Shown: positions 1 through 8,878, numbered from the stretch's first letter. The stretch: 64,000 nt of DNA from Cohnella baijiui (GCF_020731285.1 NZ_JAJFOW010000029.1:22916-86915); one strand, 5' to 3'. Notes: a model not told the origin generated them from the letters alone. Program-made: numbers and translations.

Positions 1-2
1 AG

Positions 3-1046
3 GAAATGTTCGCGCTGCTGCGGCCTTCCGAAACATCGGTCGAAGGCGGCTCCGTCGATCTGATCCTGCTGGATCTCATGATGCCCGCCATCGACGGGAT
101 CAAGGCTTGCCGCATGCTGCAGAAGGATGAGCAGCTGCGGGACATCCCGGTCATCATGGTGACCGCGATCGGCGACTCGCGCAAGCTCGCGGAGGCGCTG
201 GACGCGGGCGCGACCGACTATGTCACCAAGCCCATCAACAAAATCGAGCTGCTCGCGCGCATCCGCTCGGCGCTCCGCCTGAAGAAGGAACTGGACTGGC
301 ACAAGGAGCGGGACCGACGGCTGCGCGAGGAGCTGAATCTCGCCCGCCAAGTCCAGGAAGCCGTCCTGCCCAACGACGTCGACGAGGAAAATTTGCGCGT
401 CAACGCCTTTTTCCGCGCTTCCGAAGGATTGGCGGGCGATTTGTACGCCTGGCACGTGTTCGATTCGCAACACTTTCTGATCGCGGTCATGGACGCGATG
501 GGGCACGGCATCTCGTCGTCGCTCATCAGCACGTACACCGCTTCCGTCCTGCACGAAGCGATGCGCACGACCGTCACTCCGAAGCGCATCGTCGAAGAGC
601 TGAACCGGCGGCTGCTGCAGCTCCAATACGACAGCGAGATGATGCAGTACTATTGCACGGGCATCTGCGCCTGGATCGACCTGGAGAACGGCGTCATCGA
701 ATACGTGAACGCCGGACATCCGCCGGGTTTGCTGACCCGCGCGGACGGCAACGAGACGGATCTGCTCGTCGCGACGGCTCCGCCGATCGGCTTGTTCGAG
801 GAGCTGGACGCAAAGATGGAGACGTCTATCCTGCGGACGGGCGACGTCCTCCATCTGTTCACCGACGGCTTGCTCGATCTGTTTCCCGGCGATATGGACG
901 AGCGAATCGACCTTCTCAAGCAGCGCGTATCGGAAGCCGACTCGTGCACCGAGGCAATGGAGCAGCTTATCGCCTCCGAATCGCTCGATCGGCGTCCCGA
1001 CGACCGCTGCCTGGTTCGCGTCGAGGTGAAAAAGGCAAGGCGGTGA
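3..1046 (+). CDS. Receiver-PP2C (SpoIIE/RsbU-type) phosphatase, 5' truncated
   Basis: A response regulator whose output is a PP2C-type serine phosphatase. The frame is open through the left edge, and the first beta strand and acidic pocket of the receiver are missing, so the true start is outside the window. The phosphoacceptor aspartate is in LILLDLMMP (about residue 23 of the visible part) and the conserved receiver lysine is in VTKP. A short coiled region (KERDRRLREELNLARQVQ) leads into a SpoIIE-like domain with the metal-binding GDLY and DAMGHG motifs. Proteins of this type dephosphorylate STAS anti-anti-sigma factors. RsbV is encoded 7.5 kb downstream, but a link to it is only a guess. 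Four bases separate it from the hybrid kinase gene, so they are probably co-transcribed. Confidence 0.9.
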   Translation, partial: EMFALLRPSETSVEGGSVDLILLDLMMPAIDGIKACRMLQKDEQLRDIPVIMVTAIGDSRKLAEALDAGATDYVTKPINKIELLARIRSALRLKKELDWHKERDRRLREELNLARQVQEAVLPNDVDEENLRVNAFFRASEGLAGDLYAWHVFDSQHFLIAVMDAMGHGISSSLISTYTASVLHEAMRTTVTPKRIVEELNRRLLQLQYDSEMMQYYCTGICAWIDLENGVIEYVNAGHPPGLLTRADGNETDLLVATAPPIGLFEELDAKMETSILRTGDVLHLFTDGLLDLFPGDMDERIDLLKQRVSEADSCTEAMEQLIASESLDRRPDDRCLVRVEVKKARR

Positions 1047-1050
1047 ACCG

Positions 1051-3951
1051 ATGAAGATCAAAACGAAACTCATCTGGGGATTCGGGGTCCTGCTCGTTCT
1101 CCTGGTCGGAATCGCCGCCATCAGCTACGACCGGCTGACGCGCATGAACGAACGGCTCGACAGCTTCTACGAACATCGGTTCGTCAAGGTGGAAAACGTG
1201 ATCGAGTTGAGAGGCAAGGTCAACGTCGCCGGCCGGACGGTAAGCGATATCCTGACCGGCTCGATCGACGACGAGCGGCTGGCCGGAGAGCGGCTGGACA
1301 ACCAACTCGGCGACATCCAACAAGTGATGGCGCAGCTGAAGGACGGAAACAACGACGCCGACGAGCAGCAAATGGTCGATCGGGTCAGTCTCGATCTAAG
1401 CAGCTACGTCGCCTGGTTGCAGCGGTTCGAGCTGGCCGTCCGGAACGGGGACCGCGAGAGCGCACTCAAGCTGCATAGAGATGAAGGCCGGATCAAGCAG
1501 GATGATGTCGTCGGATCGGTCAATGTGCTCGTTGCGTACGAACAGAAGTCGATGGAGCAAGAACAAGCCACGGCCAAGCGGATGTACGAACGTTCGGTCC
1601 GCTGGGCCGTCTGCTTGACGGCCGCGGGGCTGCTCCTCGGCTTCGGTGTCATCCGCTGGGTGTTCCCGGACATTACGAGAGGCCTGGCCTTGCTCGAGAT
1701 GATGGCGCGGAAATTCGGACAGGGCCGGCTTCGGGGCTTCGAGCGGTACGAAGTTCGCTCGGCCAACGAGCTGGGCGATCTCGCCCGCGTATTCCGCAGC
1801 ATCGCGATGGACCTTCAGATGCAAAAGGAGCGCGAAGCGCTCTACAATCAGGCGAAGGATCAGCAAGCCTGGATCGCCGCCCAGCTCGCGAGACTCACGG
1901 AGCTGCACAACGGCATCGACCTGAATGCCGTTTCCCAGTCCTTCATCGGAGAGTTCGCCCCGGAGCTGGACGCCGCGTACGGCGCGGTGTACCTCCGCGA
2001 GGAAGATCCGATCGCCGGCGTCCGCCTCGTGCTGGCCGGCGCCTTCGCCGGGGACTCGGCGCACCGCTCGTTCCGCATCGGCGAGGGCCTCGTCGGCCAA
2101 TGCGCGGCGAGCGGCAAGGAGACGACGCTCGAAAGCCTGCCGCACGGATATATCCGCATCGGCTCCGGCCTCGGCTCCGCCGAACCGACCCAGCTGCTGC
2201 TTTATCCGCTCAAGCTCAACGAGCAGACGATCGGCGTCGTCGAGCTGGCTTCTCTCCAACCGTTTACAAATCTCCATCGCGAACTGCTGGAAAGGCTGTG
2301 CGAGAAGTTCGCCTATCTCGTCGGCAATATCCAATCCCGGCTGCGCGTGGAAGAGCTGCTGCGGGAGTCGCAGACGATGACGGAGGAGCTTCAGGTGCAG
2401 TCCGAGGAACTGATCTCCCAGCAGGAAGAGCTCCGGCAGACCAACGAGAAGCTCGAGAAGAAAGCGTCGGAGCTGAAGCGCTCGGAGGAAGAGCTGCAGC
2501 GCCAGCAGGAGCAGCTGGAATACGCCAACCACGAGCTGACCAACAAGACCGCCGAGCTCGAGGAGCATATCCGCAAGACGGAACAGGTGAACCACGATGT
2601 CGCCAGAGCGAACGTCTCGCTCAAGCGCCAGGCCGTGCAGCTGTCGCTGGCGTCCAAGTACAAAACGGAGTTCCTCGCCAACATGTCCCACGAGCTGCGG
2701 ACGCCGCTGAACAGCATGATTATTCTGTCGCAGTTTTTGACCGACAACAGCGAAGGCAACCTGACGGAGAAGCAGCTGGAATACATGGCCGCGATTCACG
2801 CCTCGGGCAACGACCTGCTCAAGATGATCGAGGAGATCCTCGATCTGGCCAAGGTCGACGCGGGCAAGATGGATATCTATCCGGAGTCGACGGTGCTCGA
2901 GGACATCACGTCGCATCTGGAGCAGGTGTACACGCCGGTCGCACAGGAGCGGGGCTTGCGCTTCGAGGTGCGGACCGAGGCGGACGTGCCCAAGGTGCTT
3001 CATACGGACGGTTATCGGCTCAAGCAAATCTTGCAAAACCTGCTGTCCAACGCGATGAAGTTCACGCCGGAAGGCTCCGTCGCTTTGCATGTGCGCCTGG
3101 CGGAGGAGCAGGAGGCGGAAAAGCGTCCCGCGGGCGCGGAGGGAAGGTATGTCGCATTCGAGGTGTCGGACACCGGGATCGGAATCGCATCGGATAAGCG
3201 CGAATTCATTTTCGAGGCGTTCCGTCAGGCCGATGGCACGACGAGCCGCAACTATGGAGGGACCGGACTTGGTCTCGCCATCAGCCGCGAGCTGGCGAAT
3301 CTGCTCGGAGGCTGGATTTCGCTTGAGAGCGAGCCCGGTCGGGGCAGCGTCTTCACTTTGGTCGTGCCGGAGACGTGTCCGGATCCGGCGACAGACGAGC
3401 CGGAGCCGAGTTCGGACGATTTGGCGGCGCATGCACCGACAGAGGATCTGGAGTCGGCGGCGACGGCCGAAGCGCCGGAGGAGGATGCCGCTATGAGCGA
3501 TCCGGCGGCCGAGGCGTTGACGGAACGGCCGGCTCCGGCTCGCGGGACGCGGGAGTGGGGAAGAATCTTCCCCTCCTACGAGGGGAAGACGATCTTGCTC
3601 GTCGACGATGACGCGCGCAACGTCTACTCCCTGACGAGCTTGCTGCAGCATCAAGGGATGACGGTGCTGACGGCGGAGAACGGGAGGGAAGCGCTCGAGG
3701 TGCTGAATCATCGGGACGACGTCGATCTCGTGTTGATGGACATCATGATGCCGGTAATGGACGGGTATGAGGCGATAGCCCGCATCCGAAGCGAGGAGCG
3801 CTGGAAAGATCTGCCGATTCTGGCCGTCACCGCGAAAGCGATGAAGGAAGACCGGAATAAATGCTTGGAAGCAGGCGCATCGGATTATGTCGCCAAGCCG
3901 ATCCAGACCGATCAGCTGCTCTCCTTACTGAAAGTGTGGTTATATGCGTGA
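1051..3951 (+). CDS. Hybrid sensor histidine kinase with C-terminal receiver
   Basis: A 966-residue membrane kinase. It has a transmembrane helix at about 9-25, a 4-helix-bundle (MCP-like) extracellular region, a second helix at about 185-205, HAMP (about 206-260), GAF (about 285-425), and a long Glu/Gln/Lys-rich coiled coil (about 430-535). The HisKA phospho-acceptor is in NMSHELRTPLN (His about 547), followed by a HATPase with DTGIGI and GTGLGL motifs. An acidic, Ala/Pro-rich linker of about 70 residues leads to a C-terminal receiver with Asp about 897 (VLMDIMMP). Starts 4 bases after the PP2C regulator and overlaps the CheR gene by 4 bases. This is a phosphorelay-type architecture; the signal is unknown. 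Confidence 0.93.
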   Translation: MKIKTKLIWGFGVLLVLLVGIAAISYDRLTRMNERLDSFYEHRFVKVENVIELRGKVNVAGRTVSDILTGSIDDERLAGERLDNQLGDIQQVMAQLKDGNNDADEQQMVDRVSLDLSSYVAWLQRFELAVRNGDRESALKLHRDEGRIKQDDVVGSVNVLVAYEQKSMEQEQATAKRMYERSVRWAVCLTAAGLLLGFGVIRWVFPDITRGLALLEMMARKFGQGRLRGFERYEVRSANELGDLARVFRSIAMDLQMQKEREALYNQAKDQQAWIAAQLARLTELHNGIDLNAVSQSFIGEFAPELDAAYGAVYLREEDPIAGVRLVLAGAFAGDSAHRSFRIGEGLVGQCAASGKETTLESLPHGYIRIGSGLGSAEPTQLLLYPLKLNEQTIGVVELASLQPFTNLHRELLERLCEKFAYLVGNIQSRLRVEELLRESQTMTEELQVQSEELISQQEELRQTNEKLEKKASELKRSEEELQRQQEQLEYANHELTNKTAELEEHIRKTEQVNHDVARANVSLKRQAVQLSLASKYKTEFLANMSHELRTPLNSMIILSQFLTDNSEGNLTEKQLEYMAAIHASGNDLLKMIEEILDLAKVDAGKMDIYPESTVLEDITSHLEQVYTPVAQERGLRFEVRTEADVPKVLHTDGYRLKQILQNLLSNAMKFTPEGSVALHVRLAEEQEAEKRPAGAEGRYVAFEVSDTGIGIASDKREFIFEAFRQADGTTSRNYGGTGLGLAISRELANLLGGWISLESEPGRGSVFTLVVPETCPDPATDEPEPSSDDLAAHAPTEDLESAATAEAPEEDAAMSDPAAEALTERPAPARGTREWGRIFPSYEGKTILLVDDDARNVYSLTSLLQHQGMTVLTAENGREALEVLNHRDDVDLVLMDIMMPVMDGYEAIARIRSEERWKDLPILAVTAKAMKEDRNKCLEAGASDYVAKPIQTDQLLSLLKVWLYA

Positions 3952-4796
3952 CCGATATCGAAGCCTCTCCCCCGTACGACGAGAAGCTGGAAAAAATCGA
4001 AATCGAGGTGCTGCTCGAAGCGATTTATTTGCGCTATGGCTATGACTTCCGCGACTATGCATATCCATCGCTGCGCAGGCGCATCTGGCACCGTCTGTCG
4101 CTGGAGCAGCTCGGAACCATCTCTCTTCTTCAAAGCCGGGTACTCCACGAGCGGGAGGCGTTCGAGCGGCTGCTGTCCGATCTGACGATCCCGGTGACGG
4201 AGATGTTCCGCGACCCGGGCATGTTCGAGGCGCTGCGGCGGCGGCTGATTCCGGCGATGCGGGAAATTCCGCTGCTGCGGGTGTGGCACGCGGGCTGCGC
4301 GTCCGGCGAGGAGGCGTACTCCATGGCGATTCAGCTGGAGGAAGAAGGGATGCTCGCCCGGTCCCACATTTACGCCACCGATATTAGCAAGGCGTGCCTG
4401 CAGCTAGCGCGCAAGGGCGCGATCCCGATCGACCGGATGCGGCTATATACGAAAAATTACCAAGCGGCCGGGGGAAAGCGAACGCTTTCGAGCTATTACG
4501 AGCTATCGCATGGGGGAGCTAAGCTTCATCCCGGGCTCGTCGAGCGGATCGTCTTCGCGGAGCACAACCTGGTAACGGATCGGTCCTTCAACGAGTTTCA
4601 GGTCATCTTCTGCCGAAACGTCTTGATTTACTTCAACGCCGCGCTGCGGGAGCGGGTGCACGGCTTGCTGTACGAGAGCTTGGCGCCGGGCGGCTTCCTC
4701 GTCCTGGGCGGCAAGGAATCGGTCGCCTATACGGGTTTCGCGGGTCGGTACGAGACATGGGACGACGAGTTCCGGATCTACCGCAAAACGCGCTGA
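3948..4796 (+). CDS. CheR-type protein-glutamate O-methyltransferase
   Basis: SAM-dependent methyltransferase of the CheR family, which methylates glutamates of chemoreceptors. The all-alpha N-terminal domain (IYLRYGYDFRDYAYPSLRRR) precedes the SAM-binding motif HAGCASGEEAYSMA and the family motif IFCRNVLIYF. I chose the GTG at 3948, which overlaps the kinase stop as GTGA; a GTG at 3936 is also in frame, and neither has a strong ribosome binding site. About 282 residues, a normal length. No chemoreceptor or CheB lies in the window. In this neighbourhood CheR is more likely part of a kinase-associated, non-chemotaxis module whose other parts lie upstream of the window. Confidence 0.9.
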   Translation: MTDIEASPPYDEKLEKIEIEVLLEAIYLRYGYDFRDYAYPSLRRRIWHRLSLEQLGTISLLQSRVLHEREAFERLLSDLTIPVTEMFRDPGMFEALRRRLIPAMREIPLLRVWHAGCASGEEAYSMAIQLEEEGMLARSHIYATDISKACLQLARKGAIPIDRMRLYTKNYQAAGGKRTLSSYYELSHGGAKLHPGLVERIVFAEHNLVTDRSFNEFQVIFCRNVLIYFNAALRERVHGLLYESLAPGGFLVLGGKESVAYTGFAGRYETWDDEFRIYRKTR

Positions 4797-4822
4797 AGCC
4801 GCACGGATAAGGACAGGTTTCG

Positions 4823-4847
4823 GTTCAAACCGGTCCCGGTCGGGTAA
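4823..4847 (+). promoter_or_regulatory. Sigma-B-type promoter upstream of the YflT-like gene
   Basis: GTTCAA - 13 bp - GGGTAA, against the sigma-B consensus GTTTAA - 12 to 15 bp - GGGTAA (one mismatch at -35). It lies about 55 bp before the chosen start of the stress gene. sigB is encoded in the same window. Confidence 0.6.
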
Positions 4848-4902
4848 AATAAGGGAAAGACGGATGGCGGAAGTTTCGCCGAGCCGAGAGGAGGTCTTTC
4901 CC

Positions 4903-5421
4903 TTGGGGATGACAATCGGAATCTTTAACCAGGAGCAGCAAGTGATCGACGCGATCGAGATGCTGCGTTCCGCAGGCGCGCACAAGGAAGATTTGCGCGT
5001 CATCGTGAAGAGCGAATCGGACGCGCCGCTGCTCTCGTCGAACAGCGACGTTCCCGTAGAGGGCGTCGCGGGTGTGCGCGAAGCGCGGGAACGCGTCGCT
5101 CGCGAAGACGAGGGTTCGTGGACGGGAGACGAGGGCGTCCTCCCGGTCGCGGGCGTGGCTGCCGCGCCGCAGATGACGGGGACGGCCGGTTACCCGGGAT
5201 CGGGGCCGCTCGTTCCGGTGGTGGGACTGTTCGACTGGGACGGCGGTGAAGCCCCCGATTCCGAACGCGTGCTGTCCGACATGGGCTTGCCCGACGGGGC
5301 AGCGGATCGCGTCGCCGAGGAGCTGGTCGGCGGGAAATACGTGCTGGTAGCCGAGGAACGCCCGGACGGCCAAACCGAGCGCATTCTCCGGCAGGCCGGC
5401 GCCATCGATACGCTGCATTAA
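4903..5421 (+). CDS. General stress protein, YflT/GSP17M-like
   Basis: About 172 residues. The N-terminus (MTIGIFNQEQQVIDAIEML) fits the YflT / general stress protein 17M fold, a small alpha-beta domain in sigma-B-controlled Bacillales proteins of unknown biochemical role. The middle (about 45-120) is acidic and low in complexity. The start is set by AGGAGG at 4889-4894, 8 nt before a TTG at 4903; the ATG at 4909 would be 14 nt away. A sigma-B-type promoter precedes it and a terminator follows at 5473, so it is a single-gene unit. Confidence 0.75.
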   Translation: MGMTIGIFNQEQQVIDAIEMLRSAGAHKEDLRVIVKSESDAPLLSSNSDVPVEGVAGVREARERVAREDEGSWTGDEGVLPVAGVAAAPQMTGTAGYPGSGPLVPVVGLFDWDGGEAPDSERVLSDMGLPDGAADRVAEELVGGKYVLVAEERPDGQTERILRQAGAIDTLH

Positions 5422-5472
5422 AGGATGGCTGGGCGGCGGTAGATCGCAGTTGTAAAAGGAATAGGATGCAAT

Positions 5473-5507
5473 GGCGGCCCAGGAGGATTCCCAAAGGCCG
5501 CCTTTTT
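5473..5507 (+). terminator. Intrinsic terminator
   Basis: GGCGGCC (5473-5479) pairs with GGCCGCC (5496-5502), followed by TTTTT. It ends the stress gene transcript. Confidence 0.7.
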
Positions 5508-5694
5508 CCGCTGCCGGCGGACGATTCGAAACACCGATGAGGCATCAAGATCAGCCGGAATTTGCGCATTGCCAACTGATCACGCCATTTTCGAGAAACG
5601 ATACGCTTGATCGGCGCTGCGAGGACGAAGCACGGTAATAAGTGCCGCTCATCGGCTCCGAACGACACTGGGGGGGCGGGTGTGGTAGGCTGGT

Positions 5695-5870
5695 GACGGT
5701 AATGTAGACGAAGTATTGTTGGCAACTGTATGTTGGGGACGATTTGTTGGTAACGGTGCTGTAGGCGAAGTATTGTTGGTAACGGTGCTGTAGGCGAAGT
5801 ATTGTTGGTGACGGTACTGTAGACGAAGTATTGTTGGTGACGGTACTGTAGGCGAAGTATGTTCGTGGCA
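5695..5870. repeat. 29-bp tandem repeat array
   Basis: Motif GGCGAAGTATTGTTGGT and variants recur with GAAG starting at 5710, 5767, 5796, 5825 and 5854, giving a 29-bp step (57 bp at the degenerate first unit). About five to six copies. Non-coding, between the convergent stress gene and FAD oxidoreductase gene. Confidence 0.85.
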
Positions 5871-5956
5871 GTGTAGTTGGCGGTTGTATGCAGGGAGTAT
5901 TGTTACGGCAGTATGTGAATCGCGATAGGTTCGTCTGAGGCACGTTGGACCGGTTT

Positions 5957-6140
5957 AATGCAAACGTACAACTAATTTCAGCTAATTCGCCTCTCAACCC
6001 TTCATTAATTGCAAAAGTACAACTAAAAGGCACGAAAAGGCGCGAAACCGGATCAAACGCCAATATTAGATGCACGAACGCAACTATTTGCCGTCGAGCC
6101 CCTTTTATAGGGAAATTAGATGTACGAATGCAACTAATCA
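5957..6140. repeat. Degenerate repeat with core like ATGTACGAATGCAACTAAT
   Basis: Four related AT-rich cores begin at about 5960, 6011, 6072 and 6122 (steps 51, 61 and 50 bp), with consensus close to TGNACGAANGCAACTAAT. The stretch is markedly richer in A and T than the flanking DNA. No gene is supported here. Confidence 0.65.
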
Positions 6141-6214
6141 AGGGCGAGCGTATAGCTAGGGGAGACGACACGTGACGGGGTAGAGAAACTTCGGCTAGGA
6201 GAGTTGGGAACGAG

Positions 6215-6700
6215 CAGGCTCGGCCGGATGAGCGGTAAGCTTTACCGCACATGGCCCCTCCAGGTGCCGGCTCGGCCAGATGAGCGGTAAGCTTTGCCGT
6301 TCATGAGCCCTCCTGGCGCTAGTTCGGCCGGATGTGCGGTAAGCTTTACCGCTCATGGCCCTCCTGGCGCTAGTTCGGCCGGATGAGCGGTAAGCTTTAC
6401 CGCTCATGGCCCTCCTGGCGCTAGTCGGCCGGATGAGCGGTAAGCTTTACCGCTCATGGCCCTCCGGGCGCCGGCTCGGCCGGATGAGCGGTAAGCTTTG
6501 CCGTTCATGAGCCCTCCTGGCGCTAGTCGGCCGGATGTGCGGTAAGCTTTGCCGCTCATGGCCCTCCAGGTGCCGGCTCGGCCGGATGAGCGGTATGCTT
6601 TACCGCTCATGGCCCTCCGGGCGCCGGCTCGGCCGGATGAGCGGTAAGCTTTACCGCTCATGGCCCTCCAGGTGCCGGCTCGGCCGGATGAGTGGTGAAA
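6215..6700. repeat. 51-52 bp tandem array with an 11-bp-arm palindrome, about 10 copies
   Basis: About nine well-conserved units and one decayed unit. Each has TCGGCCGG, a palindrome with arms ATGAGCGGTAA and TTACCGCTCAT around a 3-nt loop, then GGCCCTCC and a variable GGYGCYGGC-like tail. Several units carry changes in one arm (TTGCCGTTCAT, ATGTGCGG). Reading frames through the array simply translate the repeat and are not genes. It fills most of the intergenic space before the convergent oxidoreductase gene. Confidence 0.9.
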
Positions 6701-6871
6701 AGTTCCTCTCACCGGCCCCGAATGGCGCTGCGAATGCGAGGTGCTGTAAAAAGTTTGGCTCATCCGCTCAACCGCCGAACCTGGCATCGCAAGCAAAAAG
6801 GGCTGCGCACCCAGCCCTTCAATTGCTCCACCCATGGATCCCCGGCCGTCGCAGATCCGGCAGCGGCAGCG

Positions 6872-8125
6872 CTACCCGTTCGTCACGGCGGTCGTCCTCT
6901 CCGGCAGCTGCTGCGACGGCGTTCGGCCGGGGCTGACGATGCGGGCGATCGAATTGTCGATGCCTAGTATATCGTCGAGTAGAAGCTGGGCGGCCATCTG
7001 GCTATAGACGGTGCCGTTGCCGCCGTAGCCAAGTGCGTAGTACTGCCCGGAGCGATCGGGATCCTCTCCGAGCCATGGCAGCTGGTCCGCGGACTCGCCG
7101 AAGGTGGCGCACCATTCGTAGGCCAGTTCCACGTCGTACGTCGGGAACAGCTCCCGCAGGTCGTTCATGAGCTGGGCCGTATAATTGCCAAGCTCCCGAT
7201 CGGTCTGTACGGGCTGCCGCACGGGCTCGTCCCGTCCGCCGGCGATCATGCGGCCGTCCGTCGTCGTCCGCAGATAGAGATAGGGTCTGGCCGTCTCCCA
7301 CAGCAGCCACCGCTGATGCCATTCCGCGAGAGAGGGCAGCGGCTTGGTGACGATGACGTAGGAGCGGTTGAGCAGCGCCCGCACGCAGCGGCCGCCCGCC
7401 GACTCCGGCGAGTAACCGACCGCGTACACGATGCGCTCCGCATGGATTTCCCCACGCTCGGTCCGGCAGACGATGCCGCCCTTTTCCCCTTCCACCGACT
7501 TCAGCGTCGTATGCTCGTGGATGCGCAGTCCGTGCTGAACCCCATCCCGGGCGAGCTCCGACACGAAACGGTACGGATCGATCTCTCCGTCCCCTTGCGT
7601 AACGATCGCGGCTTCGCGGCGGAAGGGGAATACCGACGCGATGCGGTCCGCGTCCCACCATTCGGCGTCGAAGCCGTGACGGTGCAGCATTTCGTATTCA
7701 CGCCGCAGCGGCGCTACGTCATTCGGCGTGCTTGCGTAATAAAGACTGCTGCGCCGCCGGAAATGAACGTCCTGGGGCAAGCCCTCCGCGACATCGCATA
7801 GCTTTTCCACGGCGTTTTTGCATGCGCGGTAAAACATCACGGCATCAGGCTCCCCGATCTGGCCTGCCAGCTCGGAGAGCATGATGTCGTTCGAATACTG
7901 GATCAGTCCCGTATTGGCGGACGTGCTGCCTGACGCGACGCGATCCTGCTCGATCAAGATGGTAGAGATGCCGCTGCGCGCCAGCACGTATCCGATGATC
8001 GTGCCGGTCATTCCGCCTCCCACGATCGCGACCTGGCAATCCGTCCGGCCGTTGAGAGACGGGTAGATCGGCATCGAAGGATTGTTCGCAGGCCAAAATA
8101 ACGATCCGAAATGCAACGGTCTCAA
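6872..8125 (-). CDS. FAD-dependent oxidoreductase, DAO (D-amino acid oxidase-like) family
   Basis: A 417-residue flavoprotein. The Rossmann FAD-binding motif VAIVGGGMTGTIIGYVLARS (about 33-52) is followed by an acidic residue binding the ribose (LIEQD) and the DAO-family segment GSTSANTGLI. The C-terminal FAD-contacting segment is YYALGYGGNGTVYSQMAA. Family members oxidise amino acids or other amines to imino products; the substrate here cannot be read from sequence. There is no membrane segment or Rieske motif. The start is a TTG at 8125, with GGAGG 7 nt upstream. A GGGTAA lies upstream on this strand but without a proper sigma-B -35. Confidence 0.85.
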   Translation of the reverse strand: MRPLHFGSLFWPANNPSMPIYPSLNGRTDCQVAIVGGGMTGTIIGYVLARSGISTILIEQDRVASGSTSANTGLIQYSNDIMLSELAGQIGEPDAVMFYRACKNAVEKLCDVAEGLPQDVHFRRRSSLYYASTPNDVAPLRREYEMLHRHGFDAEWWDADRIASVFPFRREAAIVTQGDGEIDPYRFVSELARDGVQHGLRIHEHTTLKSVEGEKGGIVCRTERGEIHAERIVYAVGYSPESAGGRCVRALLNRSYVIVTKPLPSLAEWHQRWLLWETARPYLYLRTTTDGRMIAGGRDEPVRQPVQTDRELGNYTAQLMNDLRELFPTYDVELAYEWCATFGESADQLPWLGEDPDRSGQYYALGYGGNGTVYSQMAAQLLLDDILGIDNSIARIVSPGRTPSQQLPERTTAVTNG

Positions 8126-8181
8126 GTCTGCGCCTCCATCCGTTATCTGTGCTTACCCAGTATGTGCCGTTTCATCGATCT

Positions 8182-8337
8182 TTACTTGAACATGGGCAGC
8201 AAATAGTAGATGATGAGGTACAACAGCCCGAAGAAGATGACCAGGTAAGCCGCATATTTGATGAACGAAGACCAGACCACACTGGAATCCGACTTATGTT
8301 CCACTTCGCGTCTCTCGATATCGACGTTGTTGTCCAT
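8182..8337 (-). CDS. Small single-pass membrane protein, 51 aa
   Basis: Too short for many gene finders but well supported: AGGAG 7 nt before the ATG at 8337, a charged N-terminus (MDNNVDIERREVEHKSDSS), one membrane helix (about 27-47, rich in Ile, Leu, Tyr, Phe) and a short cytoplasmic-type end (PMFK). No family recognised. It is transcribed divergently from rsbV and has its own sigma-B-like promoter at 8391-8417, so it is probably a stress-induced membrane peptide. Confidence 0.75.
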   Translation of the reverse strand: MDNNVDIERREVEHKSDSSVVWSSFIKYAAYLVIFFGLLYLIIYYLLPMFK

Positions 8338-8390
8338 GACGATCGCTCCTTTTTTTGTTATTAAATGGATGAGGGCTCCGCTATGTCCGA

Positions 8391-8417
8391 TTACCCGTCC
8401 GGCGGCGGACCCGAAAC
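8391..8417 (-). promoter_or_regulatory. Sigma-B-type promoter for the small membrane protein
   Basis: On the minus strand GTTTCG - 15 bp - GGGTAA, ending about 54 bp before the start codon. It is back to back with the rsbV promoter, with 26 bp between the two -35 elements. Confidence 0.6.
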
Positions 8418-8443
8418 ATATTCGAGCGGGAATGCCCCCTTTC

Positions 8444-8469
8444 GTTTCAAAGGGCGAAACACGGGGTAA
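8444..8469 (+). promoter_or_regulatory. Sigma-B promoter of the rsbV-rsbW-sigB operon
   Basis: GTTTCA - 14 bp - GGGTAA, very close to the sigma-B consensus, 42 bp before the rsbV start. Autoregulation of this operon by sigma-B is the rule in Bacillales. Confidence 0.8.
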
Positions 8470-8511
8470 ATGTTCTTATCCGCTTATTTATTCATTGGAG
8501 AGGGGTTTCGT

Positions 8512-8838
8512 ATGCATACCGATAAATTGTCTTTTCACACAGAGAACCTGGATGGATTGACGGTCGTTCATATCGCCGGCGAGCTGGATCTTGAAGTCGC
8601 TTCGCAAATGCGCTCCGTGATGGAGCCGCTGGTGGAGCTGTCGGATCGGCGTCTCGTCTTGAATCTGCGCGATTTGAAGTATATCGACAGCACCGGCATC
8701 GGGATCCTCATCAGCATCGTCAAGGCGAGGCATGCGCGCAATGCGCCGTTCGGCGTCGAGGACGTCCCGCCCACCATTCAAAAACTGTTCGACATGACCG
8801 GCATTACGCCTTTTCTTGCCGCCTCCCATAATGCGTAA
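8512..8838 (+). CDS. rsbV: Anti-sigma-B factor antagonist RsbV (STAS domain)
   Basis: A 108-residue single STAS-domain protein. The phosphorylatable serine is in YIDSTGIGIL. In the known pathway, unphosphorylated RsbV binds the anti-sigma kinase RsbW and frees sigma-B; RsbW phosphorylation of this serine inactivates it and PP2C phosphatases restore it. The ATG at 8512 is preceded by GGAGAGGGG. First gene of rsbV-rsbW-sigB; the rsbR/S/T stressosome genes and rsbU are not adjacent. Confidence 0.92.
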   Translation: MHTDKLSFHTENLDGLTVVHIAGELDLEVASQMRSVMEPLVELSDRRLVLNLRDLKYIDSTGIGILISIVKARHARNAPFGVEDVPPTIQKLFDMTGITPFLAASHNA

Positions 8839-8878
8839 CGGCGAACTCATTAATGAAGGGAACGAGGACGAAACAACG

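Noticed and set aside
1396..3711. A 771-codon open frame on the minus strand across the hybrid kinase
   Set aside because: Shadow of the kinase reading frame; no ribosome binding site, low-complexity composition and no recognisable domain.
6195..6835. Repetitive open frames with MSGKAYRSSGR units
   Set aside because: These are translations of the 51-52 bp non-coding repeat; units of 51 bp happen to keep frame. No ribosome binding site and no conservation beyond the repeat.
8126..8181. GGGTAA upstream of the FAD oxidoreductase on the minus strand as a sigma-B promoter
   Set aside because: No acceptable -35 at 12-15 bp spacing; only the -10 half matches.
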